Shown here piece after piece: positions 14,006-21,498 of a stretch of DNA of 22,495 bases (positions are counted from its first letter, which is position 1; every line of letters starts with the position of its first letter). The stretch comes from an uncultured Pseudomonadota bacterium. Its GTDB lineage: Bacteria > Pseudomonadota > Gammaproteobacteria > Burkholderiales > Eutrophovitaceae. The stretch is taken from NCBI GenBank assembly GCA_937983055.1, contig CALJLA010000141.1:1-22495 (forward strand), given 5' to 3'. The notes under the pieces were generated by a model. The model was not told the origin of the DNA. It saw only the letters and a list, made by a program, of their open reading frames with translations, and searched no databases. The position numbers and the translations under genes are program-made.

Positions 14006-15667
14006 CTACTCTTTGGTGATGGTCCAGACCACCGCCGATTTCGGCGTGGTGTAGAACGGCGACTCCATCTGGTAGTTCACATACAGCTCGCCGTAGTCAG
14101 CCACGTACATGGTCTTGCCGTCCATGCTGAACTCGACGTCGTTGGTGCGCTCGAAACCGCCCCGGTTTTCCTTCTTCTGGTAGGCGTTCGGGCCGGGGTC
14201 GATGTTCTCGGCGAAGATCGTCCACTTCACGCCGGTCGGGTTCAGAAACTCGACCCTGACGATCGCCGGCCACATCGGGCGCAGGCTCTCCGGCCCGTTG
14301 TCGATGATGCCGAACACCGCGGTGTAGAGCACGTCGCCGGCTTTTCCTTCGAAGGCCCGGCTCGACCAGGCGAGACCGTCCATCGGGTTATTGGTGTCCC
14401 ATTCCAGCACCGGGTTGACGTAGCCGTTCGGGTTCGGATTGGCCACGATCAGCGGCGTGCCGCGCACCCCGATCGAGTGATCGATGAAGCGATACGGTGG
14501 CAGTTGCGGGATGAAGGGCTTGTCCCCGATGTAGAGCTGCGGATTGGGCCGCGTCGGATCGTACTTGTTGCCGCGGTAGACGTCGGGACCGGAGCGCTTG
14601 ATGTCGACGAAGTTGTCGCCATCCTTGTCCGGGAAGCCGGCGTCCTGGCCTTTCTCGGTGAAGATGAACAGCCGCTCCGCGGCATTGGCCACGCGGCGGT
14701 TGCCCTTGTCGTTGTGGCCGTTGTCGCTGACTGCAAGCGCGTTCTCGAAGCGCGAGCCCTTCGGACCGAAGGCCACGCCTGACGAGTTGCGAAGCCCCAT
14801 TGCGTAGACTTCCCAGTCGTCGCGGGTGTAGTTGCTGTTGGGCTTGAGCCGCGCGCGGTGCACCGCGCCGCCGCACGGCGTCTGCGCCTTGATTACCTGG
14901 CCGGGCTTGGACGGCGTGCCTTTCGGCAGGAACGCCCCGGTCAGGTTGCCCTGGCTGTCGCGGATGTTCAGCCCGGTCAGCACGATGTCGCGGCAGGGCG
15001 GGTCGCGCGGCAGCGCCGGCACGCCGGGCTCGGTTCGCGTTTGCCAGTACGGGTCGATCGCGTCGGTCCAGCCGTGAATGTCCGGATCGGAAAAGCCCGA
15101 GTTGGTCGGCGCGCCCACCGCGTAGTACAGCCAGCCGTCGCGGCAGGTGATGCCGCCCAGCGCATGGTCGCCGATCGGCACCTCGTTCATGATCAGCTTT
15201 GGCGTGCCGTTGACACCGTCGATTTCCCAGATGCCGTAGCTGTAATCGCCGACATAGGTGCGGCCGTTCTCGTGGCAGTAGCCGATCTCGTTCAGCGCGA
15301 ACGACTTGAACATGCCCAGCCCGACGTTGTCGCGGATCAGCTTGCCCTGCTTGTTGAAGATCTTGACGTGCGGCTTGTCGATGCCTTCCGGCGGAAAGCC
15401 GAAGGTGTTGCCGGAAATGGCCACCCAGACGTTGTCCTGCTTGTCCACCGTCATCGACGTCACGGTGTCCAGGCCCTTGGCGAACACGCCGACCTTGTAG
15501 CCCTTCGGTACCTTGATCTTGCTCGGGTCCGGCGTGACCGGCGTGCGGGTGGACCACTTGCCCGCGGGGCCGCCCGGTTCCGCCTTTGCACGGTCCTGTG
15601 CGAAGGCAGGCGCCGACAACGTCCCTATGACGAATGCGGCGAGTGCCGCGTAAATCGGTATTCTCAC
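14006..15667 (-). CDS. Periplasmic beta-propeller dehydrogenase, PQQ/sorbosone dehydrogenase-like
   Basis: GTG 15667 is chosen: GGAGGAGGG lies just upstream and a clean signal peptide follows (RIPIYAALAAFVIGTLSAPAFAQ). The upstream ATG 15736 would add 23 residues before it. The 554-aa protein has repeated propeller-like segments (VTSMTVDKQDNVWVAISGN; LGGITCRDGWLYYAVGAPTN; YAMGLRNSSGVAFGPKGSRF; NALAVSDNGHNDKGNRR; DGLAWSSRAFEGKAGDVLYT). GLRNSSGVAFGPKG followed by SDNGHND recalls the active-site blades of soluble PQQ glucose/aldose dehydrogenases. No haem motif is present, so electrons would leave through a separate cytochrome, and a c-type cytochrome gene lies 132 nt upstream in the same direction. 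The substrate is unknown and PQQ dependence is inferred from family resemblance only. Confidence 0.75.
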   Translation of the reverse strand: MRIPIYAALAAFVIGTLSAPAFAQDRAKAEPGGPAGKWSTRTPVTPDPSKIKVPKGYKVGVFAKGLDTVTSMTVDKQDNVWVAISGNTFGFPPEGIDKPHVKIFNKQGKLIRDNVGLGMFKSFALNEIGYCHENGRTYVGDYSYGIWEIDGVNGTPKLIMNEVPIGDHALGGITCRDGWLYYAVGAPTNSGFSDPDIHGWTDAIDPYWQTRTEPGVPALPRDPPCRDIVLTGLNIRDSQGNLTGAFLPKGTPSKPGQVIKAQTPCGGAVHRARLKPNSNYTRDDWEVYAMGLRNSSGVAFGPKGSRFENALAVSDNGHNDKGNRRVANAAERLFIFTEKGQDAGFPDKDGDNFVDIKRSGPDVYRGNKYDPTRPNPQLYIGDKPFIPQLPPYRFIDHSIGVRGTPLIVANPNPNGYVNPVLEWDTNNPMDGLAWSSRAFEGKAGDVLYTAVFGIIDNGPESLRPMWPAIVRVEFLNPTGVKWTIFAENIDPGPNAYQKKENRGGFERTNDVEFSMDGKTMYVADYGELYVNYQMESPFYTTPKSAVVWTITKE

Positions 15668-15799
15668 TTTTCCCTCCTCCTTTGACGTGCCGCTTGTAGA
15701 AACGCTGCTGCGACTCTGCTTACGGTTCACATCCACCGGAACGGGTGTTGCGCGCTGCCTCCCGGCTCTAGTCGATGCGATGCTGCAAATGTTGCTGAC

Positions 15800-16150
15800 T
15801 CAACGCGTGAAAGTCCGGATGTGCGCGACCAGCTCCCTGATTTCTTCGTCGCTGAATTTTTGCTCCCATGCCGGCATGGCTGCGATCTTGCCCATGTACG
15901 CGCCGCCCTTCTTGATGATCAGGAACAGGTAGTCGTCGGGCAGGCCGTCCATGTATTCCTTGTCGGCGAGCGTGGGGACACGGGGCACGAATCCACTTTT
16001 CGTCCCGTCCTTGCCGTCGCCCTGGAAGCCGTGACAGCCGGCGCACATCTGATCGAAGGTTTCCTTGGCGCGGGCAAGATCAGGTTCGGACAGGGCTGTG
16101 GACGGCGCGGCGATCAGGACTGTTGCCGCGAGTGCTGCTGCAAGTTTCAT
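15800..16150 (-). CDS. Periplasmic monohaem c-type cytochrome
   Basis: ATG 16150 is preferred over the frame start at 16210 because it gives a standard signal peptide (MKLAAALAATVLIAAPSTALS). The 116-aa precursor has the haem site CAGCH (about 36-40), a following GDGKDGTK loop, and a probable axial methionine in GKIAAMPAWEQKFSDEEI (about M92), i.e. a small class I cytochrome. It should be soluble in the periplasm. It lies just upstream of the propeller dehydrogenase on the same strand and is the obvious electron acceptor for it. The TonB receptor gene is 285 nt further upstream. Confidence 0.92.
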   Translation of the reverse strand: MKLAAALAATVLIAAPSTALSEPDLARAKETFDQMCAGCHGFQGDGKDGTKSGFVPRVPTLADKEYMDGLPDDYLFLIIKKGGAYMGKIAAMPAWEQKFSDEEIRELVAHIRTFTR

Positions 16151-16435
16151 TCGTGTTCTCGCACCGGCGAGGAGAATTGGACTGAGGAATGATTCATTTG
16201 AACGTATCACGCGCGACCGGCGCGCTCAAGCAAAAACGCGGGGCCGCGCCCGTGTCGCGGCGCACCATCGAAGGCTGTTCCGGCTGCGGCAACGGGGATG
16301 GCTTCGCGGTCGGTGCAGGTGCGCGAATGCGACGCGGTGGCGCCGCCGGGAAAAAGAACCCGCGGCGCCGATGGCGCACGCGAGTCCCGGGAGGCTGCGG
16401 GCCGCGCGAACGGCGCAGCCCGTAGGTCAGGCGGC
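16151..16435. other. Intergenic region with a GC hairpin carrying an A/T-run loop
   Basis: This 285-nt gap lies between the TonB receptor stop and the cytochrome c start on the minus strand. It contains an inverted repeat, 16339-16350 against 16359-16369 (GGCGCCGCCGGG / CCCGCGGCGCC), whose 8-nt loop is AAAAAGAA, read as TTCTTTTT on the minus strand. Because the T-run is in the loop and not after the stem, it is not a standard terminator. TCCCGGGA at 16385-16392 is an 8-nt palindrome. I see no gene; the promoter for the cytochrome/dehydrogenase pair should be here, but I could not fix it. Confidence 0.45.
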
Positions 16436-18715
16436 TCAGCGCCGCGGGGTCTTCTGCAGCGAGTAGCGCACGCCAATCCAGGCGGCGCGCGGCGCCCCCG
16501 GCGCATAGAAGGTCTCGTCGTCCCAGGCGGCCGGGTTGGTGAGGAAGTTGCCCGATGCGTCGAACGAGTTCTCGCCCAGGATGCCGCCGGTGGCGTAATC
16601 CTCGTCGAACACGTTGTTGATGCGGGCGAACACCTCCCACTGGCTGCCGATACGGTAGCGGGTGGTGAGGTTGATCACCTCGTAGCCGTCGACCTTGCCA
16701 TCACCGACGTGCAAGTTGTTTTCGTTGCCGTGCACGTACTGGTCGGAGAAGCTCAGCAGGGTGGCCCCGACCGACCACTTGTCGGTGACCCGGTAGTCGC
16801 CCGACAGGCGCAGCTGATGCTGCGGAATGCCGGGAATCCTGTTGCCGGGCGTGACCAGGATCGAATCCGGATCCGGGCAGCCGATGCCCGCGGTGCTGTT
16901 GCCTTCGGACACGATGCAGGCGCTGGATTCGAAGGTGGCATCGACGTAGCTGTAGTCGAGGTTCCAGCTGAAGCGGCCGCCGGTGCTGCCGGAGAGGCCG
17001 ATTTCCGCGCCCTGGCGCTGGGTCTTGCCGAAGTTGGTGAAGTAGCCCTGGCTGCCGACGCCGGCCGCGACGAACAGGATGTCGTCCTTGTTCACCGAGC
17101 GGAACAGTCCGGCGTTCCAGGACAGCCATTCGGTCATGTTGCCGCGCAGGCCGGCCTCGATCGTTTGCGAAGTGACCTGTTCAAGGAACGGGTCGGCCGC
17201 CATCGCGTTCGGCAGCGAGCAGGGGTTGGCCGGGTCCGCGCAGCCCAGTTCGATCGGCGTCGGCGCCCGGCTGCCTTGGCTCCAGCCGCCATACGCCGTG
17301 AGCGCCGGCGAGAAGGCGTAGGTCAGGCCGACCGCCGGGTTGAACTTGTTATAGGTGTAGTCGGCGTCGAGGTTGTTCGGCACGCCGATGTTCACGCGGT
17401 CGGTTGCCTCCACCGTGGTGCGGTTGTAGCGGCCCGACAGGGTCGCGGTGAGCGCGTCCGTCACCCGGTAGTTGTCGGTGAAATAAAGGCTCCAGGTCTG
17501 GGTACGTCCGAGCAGGCTGTTTTCCAGGTCCACGGGCTGGAGATTGCCGACGCTACGGTCGGGATTGAAGGTGTTGCCTTCCTGCTCGGTCTGGATGAAG
17601 TCGGAGCGCGAGCGGTCGAGGGTGGTGCCGACGGCCAGCGTGTTGCGCGACTGCACCCAGGAGGCCTGCAGGCCGGTGCCGTAGCTGGTCTGGTCGGTGC
17701 GGGTGCGGTTCAGCACGCCCTGCGGGTCGACCGGGCCGGTGTAGTCGTCGTTGACATCGCCGTTGAGCGTATCGGTGGTGTTGGCGCGCAGATACAGCAG
17801 GCCGGAGAGCAGCCAGCTCTCGTTCAGCCAGTGGCTGCTGTTCAGCGCCGTCATCGTCATGTTGTTCTGGGTGATGTCGGGGTAGGTATAGATCTGGTCG
17901 CGGCGCTGGGCGAGATAGCTCTTGGGCAGCACGCCGTTGCCGAACAGCTCGGTGTCGCCATGGGTGATCGACAGGTCAAAATCGGTGTCGCCGGTTTCCC
18001 AGCCCACCTTGGCGAACAGCTGCCGCACCTCGGATGGCGAGAAGTCGCGCCAGCCGTCCTCCTCGAAATAGTTCGCAGCGATGAAATAGTCGACGTTCCC
18101 GGCGTAGTCGCCCCAGGCGAGCCCGCCCTGGCGCCGGCCCCAGGAACCGCCGGACAGCTCGATATCGGCGCCGGGATAGTAGGCGCCGCTCTTGGTGCGG
18201 ATCTCGATCGCGCCGCCGAGGGTGTTCAGGCCGAACACCGGGTTCGAGCCCGGCACCAGGGTCATCGACGAGATCGCGTTCTGCGGTATCAGGTCGTAGT
18301 TCACCACGTCGCCGAACGGCTCGTTGATGCGCACGCCGTCCTGGAACACCGACAGGCCCTGCGGCGCGCCGAGCAGCGGCGAAGACAGAAAGCCGCGATA
18401 GGTGAGGTTCGGCTGAAAGGGGTTGTTCTGCACTTCCTGGATCGACACCGACGGCAGCGCCTGCTGCATGAAGTCCGGCAGGTTGATGGCCTGCTTCTCC
18501 TTGAGTGCCTGCTCGGTTACCACCTGCACGTTGGACGGCACTTCGTTGACCGGCGTGCCGAGGCCGGGCACCGGCGTGGTGCCGATCACCTCGATGGTCG
18601 GCGCCTCCAGCGGTGAGGGTGTGGTCGACTGGGCGCCGGCAATGCCGGCGGCACAGGCGAAGGACACCGCGAGCGCCAGTCGGGCTTGCGGTGTCAGGTG
18701 AAAGCGGCGGGACAT
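16436..18715 (-). CDS. TonB-dependent outer-membrane receptor, possible cofactor uptake
   Basis: The 759-aa precursor has a signal peptide (LALAVSFACAAGIAGAQ), a TonB box region (PTIEVIGT), a plug (VVTEQALKEKQAINLPDFMQ, YRGFLSSPLLGAPQGLSVF, DGVRINEPFGDVVNYDLIP, VFGLNTLGGAIEIRTKSG) and a long barrel. Two cysteine-bearing extracellular-type loops (ELGCADPANPCSLPN and SSACIVSEGNSTAGIGCP) may be disulfide-closed. The last strand WIGVRYSL is followed by the short tail QKTPRR, so the usual terminal aromatic residue is missing. AGGAAAG lies just before ATG 18715. Position next to a PQQ-type dehydrogenase, a cytochrome c and a two-component system suggests uptake of a cofactor such as PQQ, a metal, or a substrate; the ligand cannot be read from sequence. 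Confidence 0.85.
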   Translation of the reverse strand: MSRRFHLTPQARLALAVSFACAAGIAGAQSTTPSPLEAPTIEVIGTTPVPGLGTPVNEVPSNVQVVTEQALKEKQAINLPDFMQQALPSVSIQEVQNNPFQPNLTYRGFLSSPLLGAPQGLSVFQDGVRINEPFGDVVNYDLIPQNAISSMTLVPGSNPVFGLNTLGGAIEIRTKSGAYYPGADIELSGGSWGRRQGGLAWGDYAGNVDYFIAANYFEEDGWRDFSPSEVRQLFAKVGWETGDTDFDLSITHGDTELFGNGVLPKSYLAQRRDQIYTYPDITQNNMTMTALNSSHWLNESWLLSGLLYLRANTTDTLNGDVNDDYTGPVDPQGVLNRTRTDQTSYGTGLQASWVQSRNTLAVGTTLDRSRSDFIQTEQEGNTFNPDRSVGNLQPVDLENSLLGRTQTWSLYFTDNYRVTDALTATLSGRYNRTTVEATDRVNIGVPNNLDADYTYNKFNPAVGLTYAFSPALTAYGGWSQGSRAPTPIELGCADPANPCSLPNAMAADPFLEQVTSQTIEAGLRGNMTEWLSWNAGLFRSVNKDDILFVAAGVGSQGYFTNFGKTQRQGAEIGLSGSTGGRFSWNLDYSYVDATFESSACIVSEGNSTAGIGCPDPDSILVTPGNRIPGIPQHQLRLSGDYRVTDKWSVGATLLSFSDQYVHGNENNLHVGDGKVDGYEVINLTTRYRIGSQWEVFARINNVFDEDYATGGILGENSFDASGNFLTNPAAWDDETFYAPGAPRAAWIGVRYSLQKTPRR

Positions 18716-18834
18716 GAACTTTCCTTTCTGCTGTTTAGAGTTTTAATGAAGCGCGCGGCGCGCGATCTCCTCCCTTGCGGACAGCGCGCGCCCCCAGCAC
18801 GGCCGAACGCCGGACTGGACAGACCGGCAGGATA

Positions 18835-19017
18835 TCACGTCAGAGAGCGTTTCCCGACGGCGATCGGGAAATTTTCCCGATCGCCGTCGTCGCGTTCGAT
18901 TTCACTGCCAGATCGGTCCGCAATGACCGTGAGCGCGGCGATTGCAGAGATCAGATAGGCGACGCATACCGGCGCGGCGAGCAGCAGCAGGAGCAAAGCG
19001 AGGGGAGAACCGGTCAT
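18835..19017 (-). CDS. Possible small membrane peptide
   Basis: ATG 19017 opens a 60-codon frame encoding a hydrophobic N-terminal half (SPLALLLLLLAAPVCVAYLI, then SAIAALTVIA) and a charged tail (SEIERDDGDRENF). It looks like one or two membrane segments with a short cytoplasmic end. No strong Shine-Dalgarno sequence is visible. The tail is encoded by the 35-nt palindrome, so the coding potential there may be incidental. No family recognised. It may be a real small protein of the divergent region or chance. Confidence 0.35.
   Translation of the reverse strand: MTGSPLALLLLLLAAPVCVAYLISAIAALTVIADRSGSEIERDDGDRENFPIAVGKRSLT
18851..18889. promoter_or_regulatory. Perfect 35-nt palindrome with three TTCCCGA half-sites
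   Basis: Positions 18855-18871 are exactly reverse-complementary to 18873-18889 around a single T at 18872. The heptamer TTCCCGA occurs at 18851-18857, inverted (TCGGGAA) at 18864-18870, and again at 18874-18880. The centre reads GGGA-AATTT-TCCC (18866-18878). Clustered inverted heptamers are the usual binding pattern of NarL/LuxR-type response regulators, and such a regulator is encoded 1.7 kb away. A bidirectional terminator is possible but there is no clear T-run after the stem. Confidence 0.5.
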
Positions 19018-19106
19018 CGTCGTTCGTCTGCGAAAAGCTAATTGCGCGAGCCGGAGACTAGCGCCGGGAGGCGGCGCGCGACAGCGGCGGCGATCCCGAG
19101 CGCGTT

Positions 19107-19120
19107 GGGAGAAATTCCCG
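19107..19120 (+). promoter_or_regulatory. GGGA-N5-TCCC motif upstream of the histidine kinase
   Basis: GGGAGAAATTCCCG is a gapped inverted repeat (GGGA, 5 nt, TCCC) 129 nt upstream of ATG 19249. The identical 14-mer recurs at 21280-21293, just after the response regulator gene, and the same spacing occurs at the core of the palindrome at 18866-18878. This is a candidate operator for autoregulation. Confidence 0.45.
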
Positions 19121-19248
19121 CCGATGGCGTTGAAGAAGTGCCCTTCCGCGAGTTTGCGCCATCGAAGGCGCCACAGCCCGTTTGCGACGGGTATCATTGA
19201 GCGGTCAGTCCGCCTGCCTTGCCCGGCGTCCTCGCCGGCCGTTCAGTC

Positions 19249-20586
19249 ATGGAAACGACCACTCATTCACTTCCCGCGCATTCACTCGACCAGATCCGGC
19301 CCTCGGTGCGGCGCGACCTGCTGGTGGTCGCGGCCGTCACCATCGTCACGTTCTTCGTGTCCAGCCTGCTGGAGCTGACTGAGCGGGTGCTTGCGTTCAC
19401 CCGGCCGTTCGAGGCCTACCAAATCGATGAATTGCCGGTCACCTTTCTCGCGATGGTGCTGGCGCTCGCGTGGTTCTCCTGGCGGCGTTCGCGGCAGGCG
19501 GTCGAGCAGATCAACCTTCGGTTGCGGGCGCAGCAGGCGCTGATGGCGCGCGAGGCACAGTTCCGTCTGCTGTTCGAGGAAACGCTGTCGGGCAGCGTGC
19601 TGGCCGACGCGGACGGCACGATCCGCCTGTGCAATCCGGCGGCGATCGGCCTGCTCGGCCTGGACGACGCAGAGGCGCCGATGAAACTGGGCGATTTCTA
19701 CGCGGATACGGCGCTGTGGCGGCAGCATTGCGCGCAGCTCGAGCGCGGCGAGCGCATCGACGCGCCGACGCTGGAACTGCGCCGCGCAGACGGGTCGACG
19801 GCGCGGGTGGTGGCGAAGCTCGGCATGATGAAAGGCGTCGATGGCCAGCCGGAAGTGCATCTCTACATGACCGACATCACCGAGCTGACCCGCACCCAGC
19901 GCGAGCTGGCCGACGCCCTGGCCGAGAACCGGCTGCTGTCGCAGCGCTATGTCGCGCTGCAGGAAGAGGAGCGTCGCCATCTGGCGCGCGAACTGCACGA
20001 CGAACTGGGGCAAAGCCTGAACGCGATCAAGGTCGACGCGGTCACAATTCGCGAGCAGAGCGAAGGGCTGCCAGACATCCGCCGCGGCGCCCAGGCGATC
20101 GTCGACGTTTCCACCCAAGTTTACCAGGTGGTGCGCAGCCTGACGCGGCGCCTGCGCCCGGTGGCGCTGGACGAGCTGGGACTGACCTCCGCGGTGCAGT
20201 TCCTGGTGGAGGAATGGCAGCGCCGGCACAAGGACGTGCGCTGCAGCTTCCAGGCGGATGACGATCTCGAGGGGCTGGCCGAGACGGTTAACATCACCGT
20301 CTATCGGTTGGTACAGGAATGCCTGACCAACATCGCCAAGCATGCGCAGGCGCATTCCGTGTCCATTGCCATCGAGCCGCGTTCCGGTGCGAAAGCGGCG
20401 CCTAAACTTGCGGTGGGCGTGGCCGACGTCGGCTGCGGTTTCGACCCTGGTGCGCCGCGCCAGGGTTTGGGGCTGGTGGGGCTGCGCGAACGGGTGGAAG
20501 CGCTCGGTGGGCGCTTCGAGGTTTCATCGGCGCCGGGACGCGGGCTGCGCGTCGCGGCCGTCATTCCGCTGGAGGCAGCACGATGA
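19249..20586 (+). CDS. Membrane PAS-domain sensor histidine kinase (HisKA_3 type)
   Basis: ATG 19249 is the first methionine before a complete protein of 445 aa; upstream in-frame codons add little. Two transmembrane helices (about 23-41 and 62-77) bound a very short periplasmic loop. A PAS domain follows (about 102-215, ending VHLYMTDITELTR), then a coiled linker and the HisKA_3 dimerisation helix EEERRHLARELHDELGQSLNAIK with phospho-acceptor H250. The ATPase domain has the N-box (QECLTNIAKHAQAHS, about N361), DVGCGF, and GLGLVGLRERVEALGG. It should autophosphorylate and pass phosphate to the adjacent regulator. With so small a periplasmic part, the signal is likely sensed through the membrane or PAS domain. 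The stop overlaps the next ATG by 4 nt. Confidence 0.93.
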   Translation: METTTHSLPAHSLDQIRPSVRRDLLVVAAVTIVTFFVSSLLELTERVLAFTRPFEAYQIDELPVTFLAMVLALAWFSWRRSRQAVEQINLRLRAQQALMAREAQFRLLFEETLSGSVLADADGTIRLCNPAAIGLLGLDDAEAPMKLGDFYADTALWRQHCAQLERGERIDAPTLELRRADGSTARVVAKLGMMKGVDGQPEVHLYMTDITELTRTQRELADALAENRLLSQRYVALQEEERRHLARELHDELGQSLNAIKVDAVTIREQSEGLPDIRRGAQAIVDVSTQVYQVVRSLTRRLRPVALDELGLTSAVQFLVEEWQRRHKDVRCSFQADDDLEGLAETVNITVYRLVQECLTNIAKHAQAHSVSIAIEPRSGAKAAPKLAVGVADVGCGFDPGAPRQGLGLVGLRERVEALGGRFEVSSAPGRGLRVAAVIPLEAAR

Positions 20587-21275
20587 ACGAAGGCATCAAA
20601 CAGCCCGCAGTGCGCGTGGTGCTGGTGGACGATCACGCGGTCGTGCGCGAAGGCTACCGGCGCCTGCTCGAGCGCACCGCCGACATCGTGGTGGTGGCGG
20701 AAGCCGCCACCGGCGAAGAGGCTTACCGGCTGATCTGCGAGCTGAAGCCCGATGTGGCGGTGATGGACATCAACCTGCCGGGCCTTGGCGGCATCGAAGT
20801 CGTGCGGCGGGTGCTTGCGCGGCTGCCGGAGCAGAAGGTGCTGATGTTCAGCATGCACGAAGACACGGTGTTTTCCTCGCGCGCGCTGCAGGCGGGCGCG
20901 CGCGGCTATGTCACCAAGTCGAGCGCGCCGGAGGTGCTGGTCGAGGCGGTGCGGCTGGTGGCGGCCGGCAAGCTCTACATCAGCCACGAGATGGCGCAGG
21001 AACTCGCCTCGCAAATGATCCCCGGCAAGGAGAACCCGATCGACGCGCTGTCGGCGCGCGAGTTCGAGGTGTTCCGGCTGCTGGTGGCGGGGCATTCGCT
21101 GCAGGAGATCTCGCGGGTGCTGCACCTGTCGTACAAGACGGTGGCCAATTACCAGTCCAGCATCCGCCAGAAGCTGGACGTCGAGAACACCGCGCAGGTG
21201 GTGCGCATCGCGCTCAACCACGGCCTGATCGCCAGCGTGCCCGACGCCGAGGAATCGCGCGAAGCGCAATCCTGA
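20583..21275 (+). CDS. NarL/LuxR-family response regulator
   Basis: The 230-aa product has a receiver domain (VVLVDDHAVVREGYRRLLE at the start, acceptor aspartate about D62 in VAVMDINLPG, and the conserved lysine in GYVTKSS). A C-terminal LuxR-type helix-turn-helix follows: LSAREFEVFRLLVAGHSLQE, then ISRVLHLSYKTVANYQSSIR. Phosphorylation should promote dimerisation and DNA binding. The gene is translationally coupled to the histidine kinase (ATGA overlap). Likely targets include its own operon and the divergent TonB receptor, because GGGA-N5-TCCC motifs lie in that region. The family resembles regulators of alcohol and C1 oxidation in other proteobacteria, but orthology is not shown. Confidence 0.93.
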   Translation: MNEGIKQPAVRVVLVDDHAVVREGYRRLLERTADIVVVAEAATGEEAYRLICELKPDVAVMDINLPGLGGIEVVRRVLARLPEQKVLMFSMHEDTVFSSRALQAGARGYVTKSSAPEVLVEAVRLVAAGKLYISHEMAQELASQMIPGKENPIDALSAREFEVFRLLVAGHSLQEISRVLHLSYKTVANYQSSIRQKLDVENTAQVVRIALNHGLIASVPDAEESREAQS

Positions 21276-21279
21276 AGAC

Positions 21280-21293
21280 GGGAGAAATTCCCG
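21280..21293 (+). promoter_or_regulatory. GGGA-N5-TCCC motif after the response regulator gene
   Basis: GGGAGAAATTCCCG, an exact copy of the 14-mer at 19107-19120, starts 5 nt after the regulator stop codon. One more TTCCCGA half-site lies at 21385-21391. It precedes both the terminator at 21400 and the oxidoreductase gene at 21499. It could be an operator for that gene or a remnant of an upstream-region duplication. Confidence 0.4.
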
Positions 21294-21399
21294 GCCGCGT
21301 CCGGCGATGCTCCCTAACGGCGCGAGCGTGCCGGGCCGTAGAGTCGATGCCGGAGTGCGTCAGCGCATCGCCTTTTACTCTCGTTTCCCGAAAGCGTTT

Positions 21400-21430
21400 C
21401 GGCCGGTCTTGAGACCGGCCGTTTTTTTTT
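21400..21430 (+). terminator. Rho-independent terminator after the two-component operon
   Basis: CGGCCGGTC (21400-21408), loop TTGA, GACCGGCCG (21413-21421) give a perfect 9-bp stem followed by nine T residues (21422-21430). It lies 125 nt beyond the response regulator stop and ends the kinase/regulator transcript before the oxidoreductase gene. Confidence 0.92.
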
Positions 21431-21498
21431 GCCCGAAGCCGCGGTTTCTAAGCCGGCGCCTGCCGGAGTAACCTGTCAGCCCAGGCACAGGAGGGGGC

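Larger units (their letters stand above)
18716..19248. promoter_or_regulatory. Divergent regulatory region between TonB receptor and histidine kinase
   Basis: This 533-nt gap separates the divergent receptor and two-component genes. It holds a perfect 35-nt palindrome (18855-18889), a second related motif (19107-19120), and a possible 60-aa membrane peptide frame on the minus strand (18835-19017). The palindrome lies about 140 nt from the receptor start and the second motif about 130 nt from the kinase start, both reasonable distances for regulator binding. I could not assign -35/-10 boxes with confidence. Confidence 0.55.

Noticed and set aside
14006..15667. Quinoprotein alcohol dehydrogenase (MxaF/XoxF/ExaA type)
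   Set aside because: The protein lacks the eight tryptophan-docking repeats and the vicinal disulfide expected there; the blades look more like the soluble aldose/sorbosone dehydrogenase group.
16298..18616. Open frame of 772 codons on the plus strand
   Set aside because: It is antisense to the TonB receptor, and the translation is a low-complexity V/A/G/R string without motifs. The receptor frame has a signal peptide, plug and barrel features.
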